From assembly GCA_903928345.1 (NCBI GenBank), contig CAIYQO010000135.1:1-64000 (forward strand): a stretch of 64,000 nt of DNA, in the 5' to 3' direction. Numbering within the stretch: the stretch's first letter is position 1; each line of letters starts with the position of its first letter. This document shows positions 58,836 through 64,000 of the stretch, one piece after another. The position numbers were made by a program, and so were the translations under genes. This DNA comes from an uncultured bacterium (GTDB lineage: Bacteria; Armatimonadota; Hebobacteria; CAIYQO01). The notes beneath the pieces are model-generated. The model was not told the origin of the DNA. It saw only the letters and a list, made by a program, of their open reading frames with translations, and searched no databases.

Positions 58836-60205
58836 TGTCGCAACAACCCCTGCTCGGTTTGGTGCCGATCGGTAAGTTCGTCTTCTCGCATGAGGATGCC
58901 CTGCGCTACAAGGCCCAGGTAGAGAGCCTGCTGCGCGAGATGGGCGTGCGCTTTGTGAACGTGGATGCCGTGCTGCCCGACGGCATGGTGCGCGACCAGC
59001 GGCATGTGGACGCGGTGGTGTCGTATCTGCGCGCGCAGGGGGTGGAGGCGCTCTTCCTGCCGCATTGCAACTTCGGCACCGAAGGCGCGGCGGGGATGAT
59101 CGCGCAGAAGATGGGCCTGCCGACGCTCCTCTGGGGTCCGCGCGACGAGGCGCCCAAGCCGGACGGCTCACGCTACCGCGACTCGCTGTGCGGCCTCTTT
59201 GCCTCCAGCAAGGTGCTGCACAAGCTGGGCGTGCCCTTTACCTACATCGAAAACTGCCGGGTGGAGGACCCCGCGTTGCGCACGGGCATCGACACCTTTC
59301 TGCGCGCCGCCCACGTGGCGCGGCGCGGGATGCGCATCGGGCACATCGGGCAGCGCATCGACTTCTTCTGGACGACCATCGTCAACGAGAGCGAGTTGCT
59401 GGAGCGCTTTGGGGTCGAGATCCTGCCCATCGATATGGTGACCTTCGTGCGCCACGCCAAGGCGCGGACGGCGGGGGACGCGTACCGCGGCGAGATCGCC
59501 CGGCTGCGCGCGGAGTGGGAGGTCGTGGGGCTGGAGGACGCGCACCTGGCGCGTATCCTGGCCGTGCGCGACCAGATGCTGGCCGTCGCCGCCGATCATG
59601 GGCTCGACGGGCTGGCGGTGCAGGACTTCGACTCGTTGGTGGACGAGATGGAGGCGTACTGCTTCCTGGCGAACGGGATGGTGGGGGACACGCTGCCGGT
59701 GTCCATGGAGTCGGACCTGCACGGGGCGGTGAGCAACGTGCTGCTGCACCGGGCAGCTTACGGGGCGCCGGTGTACCTGGCGGACATCACCGTGCGCCAC
59801 CCGGAGGACGACAACGGGGTGCTGCTGTGGCACGCGGGGGCGCCGTTGTCGATGGCCGACCCGGCGGCGCGGAAGCAGTTGGGCTACCACTGGATCCTGC
59901 CCAGCCCCGTCTCCGGCATGCCGCACTTCCCGCTGCGGCAGGGGCCCATCACCGTGGCGCGCTTCGACGGCGACCGCGGCGCCTACGCGCTGGCCGTCGG
60001 CGAGGGGGAGTCGATGGACGGCCCTTTCACCCTCAACAACTACGTCTGGATGCGGGTCGACAACTGGCCGCGCTGGGAGCGCCTGCTCATCGAAGGCCCC
60101 TTCATCCACCACGCCGCCATGACCTACGGCCACCACGGCGCCGCCCTGCTGGAGGCGGTCAAGTACCTGCCGGGGGTTGAAGCGGTGCGGCTGAACGAAA
60201 AGTGA
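58835..60205 (+). CDS. L-fucose/L-arabinose isomerase-family protein
   Basis: Predicted 456-aa aldose-ketose isomerase-like protein. N-terminal Rossmann-like domain (LLGLVPIGKFVFSHEDALRYKAQ). Central motif SMESDLHGAVSNVLLHRAAYG corresponds to the metal-ligand region (E/D..H) of FucI; a C-terminal YGHHGAAL supplies a candidate further His ligand. It would convert an aldose such as L-fucose or a similar 6-carbon sugar to the 2-ketose for the adjacent FGGY kinase. AAGGAG lies 8 nt before the ATG, and the ATG shares one base with the kinase stop (TGATG). The ORF track's longer start is inside the kinase. It is the last gene of the operon; a dispersed hairpin follows. Confidence 0.88.
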   Translation: MSQQPLLGLVPIGKFVFSHEDALRYKAQVESLLREMGVRFVNVDAVLPDGMVRDQRHVDAVVSYLRAQGVEALFLPHCNFGTEGAAGMIAQKMGLPTLLWGPRDEAPKPDGSRYRDSLCGLFASSKVLHKLGVPFTYIENCRVEDPALRTGIDTFLRAAHVARRGMRIGHIGQRIDFFWTTIVNESELLERFGVEILPIDMVTFVRHAKARTAGDAYRGEIARLRAEWEVVGLEDAHLARILAVRDQMLAVAADHGLDGLAVQDFDSLVDEMEAYCFLANGMVGDTLPVSMESDLHGAVSNVLLHRAAYGAPVYLADITVRHPEDDNGVLLWHAGAPLSMADPAARKQLGYHWILPSPVSGMPHFPLRQGPITVARFDGDRGAYALAVGEGESMDGPFTLNNYVWMRVDNWPRWERLLIEGPFIHHAAMTYGHHGAALLEAVKYLPGVEAVRLNEK

Positions 60206-60252
60206 GGTTAGTGGGGGTGAGAGAAGAATAGTTATTTGGTTATGTTTCCGGC

Positions 60253-60343
60253 GCGCCAAGTCGGGACAGCGACCACTTTTCCGGGTATCGGGTGCAAGGT
60301 CATTCCCGGGCGGGGAAAAGTGGTGGCAGTCCCGACTTGGCGC
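60253..60343. repeat. Dispersed inverted-repeat element, copy 2
   Basis: Left arm 60253-60282 and right arm 60314-60343 match as inverted repeats at 28 of 30 positions. The inner arm sequence (AAGTCGGGACWGCSACCACT) is the same as in copy 1 at 46888-46979, although the outer ends (GCGCC versus GCGAAA) differ. It lies between convergent genes and touches the GH95 stop. Confidence 0.9.
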
Positions 60344-62593
60344 TTACGTCAGGGTGCCGTCGAGGGTGATCGACGCTCCTGGGGCGAGGGTCAGGGCGAC
60401 TTCGCGGTCGGCGTGGCGAAGGATGCAGGGGGTGCCGAGGCGTGAGGTGACGGTGACGGTGGTGAGCGTGCTGTTTGCCCAGGCGAAGTCGAGGGTGAAG
60501 CCGCCCCTTGCGCAGAGGCTGCGGACGCTGCCGGTGGGCCAGGCGGCGGGGAGGGTGGGGAGCAGGCGCACTTCGCCGGGGCGGCTTTGCAGCAGCATTT
60601 CGGCGATGCCGGCGGTGCCGCCAAAGTTGCCGTCGATCTGGAAGGGCGGGTGGTCGTCGAAGAGGTTGGGCAGGGTGGATTTGGCCAGCAGCGCCTGCAG
60701 GTGGGCGTAGGCCTGCCCGGCATCGCGCAGGCGCGCCCAGAAGTTGATGATCCACGCGCGGCTCCAGCCGGTGTGCCCCCCTCCGTGCGCCAGGCGGCGC
60801 TCCAGGGTGACGCGCGCGGCCTGCGCCAGCTCCGGCGTGGTATCGGGGGCGATCAGGTCGCCGGGGTAGAGGCCGAAGAGGTGCGAGACGTGGCGGTGGC
60901 CGGGCTCCACCTCGTCAAAATCGTCCGGCCATTCCATGAGCTGCCCCGCTTTGCCGATGCCCGGCTGCGGCAAGCGACAGCGTGCGGCCTCGAAAGCCGC
61001 CCCGTCGGGATCGTCGATGCCCAGCACCGTTGCGGCATCGCGGCAGGCGCGGAAGAGCATGTCGAGGAGCTGGTTGTCCATGCTCGCGCCGGCACAGAGG
61101 GTGCCTTGCTCGCCGTTGGGGAGCACGTAGACGTTCTCCGGCGAGCAGGTGGGGGCGGTGACCAGCCGGCCCCGCGGGTCGGGGGTGAGGAAGTCGAGGA
61201 AGAAGAGGGCGGCCTCCCTGAGCGTCGGGTACGCTTGCGCGAGGAAGTCGCGGTCGCCGGTGTAGGCGAAGTGCTCCCACAGGTGCAGCGACAGCCACGC
61301 GGCGCCCATGGGCCAGAAGGAGGCGGACAGGTTGCGGTCGGTGGGGCAGCAGTCGTGCCAGATGTCGGTGTTGTGGTGACAGACGAAGCCCCGGCAGCCG
61401 TACATCTCCCGCGCGACCAGCCGCCCGGTGACGCGCAGGCCGTCGAGCAAGGCGAAAAGGGGGCCGGTCAGCTCGGGCAGGTTGCACACCTCGGCGGGCC
61501 AGTAGTTCATCTCCGTGTTGATGTTGACGGTGTATTTGCTGCCCCACGACGGAGTGAAGCTGTCGTTCCACACCCCCTGCAGGTTGGCGGGCAGGCTGCC
61601 CGGGCGGCTGCTGGCGATGAGCAGATAGCGCCCGTAGTGGAAGTAGAGGGCGTCGAGACCCGGATCCGCGGCGCCGGCCTGTACGCACGCGAGGCGGGCG
61701 TCGGTGGGCAGCGCGTCGAGCGCCGGGTCGCCGCCCAGCGTAAGGGAAACGCGGTCGAAGTAGGCGCGGTATTCCCGCAGATGGTCGGCGCGAATGGCCT
61801 CCCACCCGCGTTCCGCCGCCTGGATAGCGCGGCTGCGGGCATATCCCGCCGGGTCGGACTCGCGGTAGGAGGTGGCGGCGGTGAGGAGCAGCGTGGCGTC
61901 GTCGGCCCCTTCGACGATCACCGTGTCACCCAGCGTGCGCACCGTGCCACCGTCGACCGTGACGCGCAGGCAGGCGGCGAAGCGCACGCCATGCTCTCCG
62001 CCCGCCGCGCCGGTCATCACCAGGCCGCAACCATCCTCGGGGCGCACGGTGTCGGCATAGCGGCTGGAATAGCTGTCCAGCGGGCCGCGCTGCAGGCGTA
62101 CGCGGAAGGCGATACTGCCGGCCTGATCGGCGGTGAGGCGCATGGCGATAGCTTGATCCGGCTCGCTCGCCAGCACCTCGCGCGTGTAGTGAACGCCGCC
62201 TTGCGTATACGCGATGTGGGCGATGGCGTCGTCGAGGTCGAGGCTGCGCCGATACTCCTCCAGCTCGCCCGCAGGGAAGGTGACGAGCAAGTCGCCCAGC
62301 GGCTCGTAGTGGCGCTGGCTGTCAGGGATGCCGGAGATGGCGTCAACGGTGAGCGCGTGGGCGTCGGCAAGGCGCCCGGCAAAGAGGAGACGGCGGATCT
62401 CCGGCAGCGCCGCCAACGCGTCGGGATTGACGCGGTCGCGCGGGCCACCGCACCAGAGGGAGTCCTCGTTGAGGGCAAGGCGCTCCTCCGCCACGTTGCC
62501 GAAGAGCATTGCGCCCAGGCGGCCACAGCCGAGGGGCAGGGCGCGGGTCCAGTCGGTGTCGGCGGGGTGGGTGTACCAGAGCTCGTGTGTCAT
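60344..62593 (-). CDS. GH95-family alpha-L-fucosidase/galactosidase
   Basis: Predicted 749-aa cytoplasmic (no signal peptide) glycoside hydrolase of family GH95, inverting 1,2-alpha-L-fucosidases or alpha-L-galactosidases. The N-terminal domain has the hallmark ALPLGCGRLGAMLFGNV and LALNEDSLWCGGPRDRVNP. The (alpha/alpha)6 domain contains VNINTEMNYWPAEVCNLPEL, the Asn-Asn pair used to activate water, and TCSPENVYVLPNG with the likely acid Glu; FQIDGNFGGTAGIAEMLLQS follows. Normal family length is 750-850 aa. It overlaps the heparinase-like gene by 4 bp. It faces the isomerase/kinase operon, which is consistent with intracellular release and metabolism of L-fucose. Confidence 0.93.
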   Translation of the reverse strand: MTHELWYTHPADTDWTRALPLGCGRLGAMLFGNVAEERLALNEDSLWCGGPRDRVNPDALAALPEIRRLLFAGRLADAHALTVDAISGIPDSQRHYEPLGDLLVTFPAGELEEYRRSLDLDDAIAHIAYTQGGVHYTREVLASEPDQAIAMRLTADQAGSIAFRVRLQRGPLDSYSSRYADTVRPEDGCGLVMTGAAGGEHGVRFAACLRVTVDGGTVRTLGDTVIVEGADDATLLLTAATSYRESDPAGYARSRAIQAAERGWEAIRADHLREYRAYFDRVSLTLGGDPALDALPTDARLACVQAGAADPGLDALYFHYGRYLLIASSRPGSLPANLQGVWNDSFTPSWGSKYTVNINTEMNYWPAEVCNLPELTGPLFALLDGLRVTGRLVAREMYGCRGFVCHHNTDIWHDCCPTDRNLSASFWPMGAAWLSLHLWEHFAYTGDRDFLAQAYPTLREAALFFLDFLTPDPRGRLVTAPTCSPENVYVLPNGEQGTLCAGASMDNQLLDMLFRACRDAATVLGIDDPDGAAFEAARCRLPQPGIGKAGQLMEWPDDFDEVEPGHRHVSHLFGLYPGDLIAPDTTPELAQAARVTLERRLAHGGGHTGWSRAWIINFWARLRDAGQAYAHLQALLAKSTLPNLFDDHPPFQIDGNFGGTAGIAEMLLQSRPGEVRLLPTLPAAWPTGSVRSLCARGGFTLDFAWANSTLTTVTVTSRLGTPCILRHADREVALTLAPGASITLDGTLT

Positions 62594-64000
62594 ACCCGTA
62601 CTCCCATCTGGTAGGTCATCCGGCCTGCATTGTCGGCGGTGAACTCCTCCGCGCCGTGGTGGACGGTGAAGCGGCCGATGCCTTCGGCGACGATTTCGAT
62701 GCCGTCGGCGGTTTCCGTGACGTGCACGGCGGGGCCGTCGCTGGCGATGCGCAGGTCGGCGGCGGCGAGGGTGGTGCCGTCGAGCAGGGCCAGGGTGCGC
62801 GCGCCGGGGCGTTGCAGCAGCAGGCCGTATTTCCCGTCGAAGGTCACCGCGTCATCCGCATATTGCAAGCCGTGACGGCTGTGGAAGATGCGGTCGTCCA
62901 GGCCGGCTGCCTCTACATGCACGCCAACGGTGCGGTCGCCTGCGTGTAGCGCGGTGGCGGCGAGTTCCTCGCGACCGCCGAAGAGCGGGCGCAGTACGGC
63001 GAGGACGTGGGTGGGCGAGACGGCGCTGAGCTGCAGGTGGCGCATGGCGAAGCACGCCTCGCGCGGCAGGTGGTATTCCAGCGTCGGCAGCGTCTCGACG
63101 GATTCCGCGGTGAAGGTCTGGCCGGGCAGCAACAGTTGCAGGTCGGTGCCGAAGCGCCCGGCGAAGCGGTAGCCATCGACGGCGCTGCCCGTCTCGCCGT
63201 GCGCCACCGCTTGCAGGTGCCAGTGGGTGGGCAGGTCGGGGGGGAGATCCAACTCGTCGTGCAGCACCACGTATTCGTCCTTCACCCAGATCACGGAGCG
63301 CGCGTCCGCCGGATTGGGCTCGTTGAAACGCTGGTAAGCGACATCCACCAACTCGTCGTCGCAAACGTCGCTGAGGAAGACCGGTTCGCCGGGATTCAAC
63401 GCCTTCGGATTCACCCCCTGCGAGAAATCGACGCCGGGGAAGGAGAAGAAGCGCTCGATGTGCCCCGGCGCCAGCGGGGTGTGCACATCGTGGAAGGAGA
63501 GCGTGCTGTGGCGCCACGTCTCGCCGGCCTCGCCGCCGTCGAAGACCAGCGGTTTGCCGTCGGCGAAGAGGATGATGCTCCCCTCGGTGCGGTGATAGCG
63601 GTAGCCGCCCGGCCCGAGTTTGTAGAGGAGGTAGAACTCGTCTTCCTGGGCGAAGTGGCCGCGGAAGATGGCGCCGAACCCCTCCAGGCGGCGGCTTTCC
63701 AGCGATTGCGGCGGCGCGGGGGCCAGGTCGTCGGCGGTGAGGGCGCTGATGAGCAGCGGCATGTTGCCGTGATAGCCGCCGTCGGCGCCGCCCTCCTGGT
63801 AGGCCCAGAGCAGCAGGTCGGCGAAGGCGGGGTCGGTGTCGCGATACACCGCGGCCATCAGCGCGTAGTGCTCGGGCATCCACGGGCCGATGTGCGCGTG
63901 GTCACCCACCGGCGGGATGCGGCGCACCTGGGGGGCGGCGCGGTAACTGGCGTCATCGGTACCCTGGCACATCAGCGAATATGACGACGGGAAGCGCGGG
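62590..64000 (-). CDS. Heparinase II/III-like protein, partial (runs off right edge)
   Basis: At least 470 codons are open to the window's edge: the frame continues upstream of the ORF-track Met with FPSSYSLM and no stop. C-terminal beta-sheet domain of the heparinase II/III type: GADGGYHGN, FYLLYKLGPGGYRYHRTEGSIILFADG, VWVKDEYVVLHDELDLP-like strands and WRHSTLSFHDVHT, where a His-rich loop is typical of metal coordination in this family. The N-terminal (alpha/alpha) toroid is outside the window. The family cleaves acidic polysaccharides by beta-elimination. It is translationally coupled to GH95, so both probably act on one glycan. Confidence 0.8.
   Translation of the reverse strand, partial: PRFPSSYSLMCQGTDDASYRAAPQVRRIPPVGDHAHIGPWMPEHYALMAAVYRDTDPAFADLLLWAYQEGGADGGYHGNMPLLISALTADDLAPAPPQSLESRRLEGFGAIFRGHFAQEDEFYLLYKLGPGGYRYHRTEGSIILFADGKPLVFDGGEAGETWRHSTLSFHDVHTPLAPGHIERFFSFPGVDFSQGVNPKALNPGEPVFLSDVCDDELVDVAYQRFNEPNPADARSVIWVKDEYVVLHDELDLPPDLPTHWHLQAVAHGETGSAVDGYRFAGRFGTDLQLLLPGQTFTAESVETLPTLEYHLPREACFAMRHLQLSAVSPTHVLAVLRPLFGGREELAATALHAGDRTVGVHVEAAGLDDRIFHSRHGLQYADDAVTFDGKYGLLLQRPGARTLALLDGTTLAAADLRIASDGPAVHVTETADGIEIVAEGIGRFTVHHGAEEFTADNAGRMTYQMGVRV

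Noticed and set aside
60587-62614. 675-codon plus-strand ORF
   Set aside because: Antisense to GH95, which shows full family motifs.

Overview
The window comes from a GC-rich, Gram-negative-type (diderm) bacterium. Evidence for an outer membrane is a tripartite ABC efflux operon with TolC-like proteins. The mix of very large secreted beta-propeller and lectin-like proteins, a GH95 glycosidase, a Gfo/Idh/MocA dehydrogenase, a ceramidase-like hydrolase, DUF11 repeats, VanW and an LeuC/LeuD-type aconitase resembles uncultured Armatimonadota or other environmental oligotrophs. That assignment is an inference; no rRNA or other phylogenetic marker beyond smc is present.

Layout. 0-4.6 kb: an AT-rich TIR/deoxyribosyltransferase-like gene sits directly behind smc (both minus). 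4.9-9.5 kb: two secreted proteins of unknown function (minus). 9.5-10.1 kb: a nested inverted-repeat island. 10.1-11.1 kb: a lytic transglycosylase (plus). 11.3-16.6 kb: a five-gene efflux operon (two TolC-like proteins, HlyD/MacA, MacB-type ATPase, MacB-type permease), preceded on the same strand by a secreted PQQ-like propeller and a 1009-aa secreted hydrolase-like protein (16.6-20.8 kb). 20.9-22.4 kb: three small genes (bacilliredoxin YtxJ, PPC/DUF296, soluble T2SF-domain protein). 22.5-31.5 kb: a giant NHL/CBM9-like secreted protein, an SGNH esterase and an alpha/alpha-toroid-like protein. 31.5-33.2 kb: two membrane proteins. 33.4-34.2 kb: an AAC(3)-family acetyltransferase with a leaderless promoter. 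34.1-40.4 kb: a secreted propeller and a DUF11 surface protein. 40.6-46.9 kb: a polytopic membrane protein and an alpha-2-macroglobulin. 47.0-47.8 kb: VanW. 47.8-48.7 kb: a sigma factor flanked by two micro-ORFs and closed by a terminator. 48.8-52.3 kb: aconitase and a histidine-kinase-like protein that lacks the phosphoacceptor histidine. 52.4-60.2 kb: a DeoR-controlled seven-gene carbohydrate operon. 60.3-64 kb: a convergent GH95 alpha-L-fucosidase and a heparinase II/III-like protein that runs off the right edge.

How the parts fit. The 52.4-64 kb region reads as a carbohydrate-use locus: GH95 and the heparinase-like protein would release sugars, and an isomerase of the L-fucose/arabinose type, an FGGY kinase, a dehydrogenase, a lyxose-isomerase-like cupin and a class III aminotransferase would process them under a DeoR repressor whose promoter and inverted-repeat operator are visible. 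Many adjacent genes overlap by 4 bp (ATGA), so operons are tight. Promoters are readable: six TTGnnn-17-TAnnnT sites with exactly 17-bp spacing, plus extended -10 sites, and two of them place the start codon at the transcription start. Intergenic spaces carry at least four families of inverted-repeat elements, one occurring twice as a nearly identical ~90-nt hairpin 13 kb apart.

The most unusual items are the sigma-factor/micro-ORF unit, the AT-rich TIR-like gene behind smc, the histidine-less kinase, the membrane-free T2SF protein and the carbohydrate operon of unassigned substrate. No rRNA, tRNA, CRISPR array or transposase gene was recognised.
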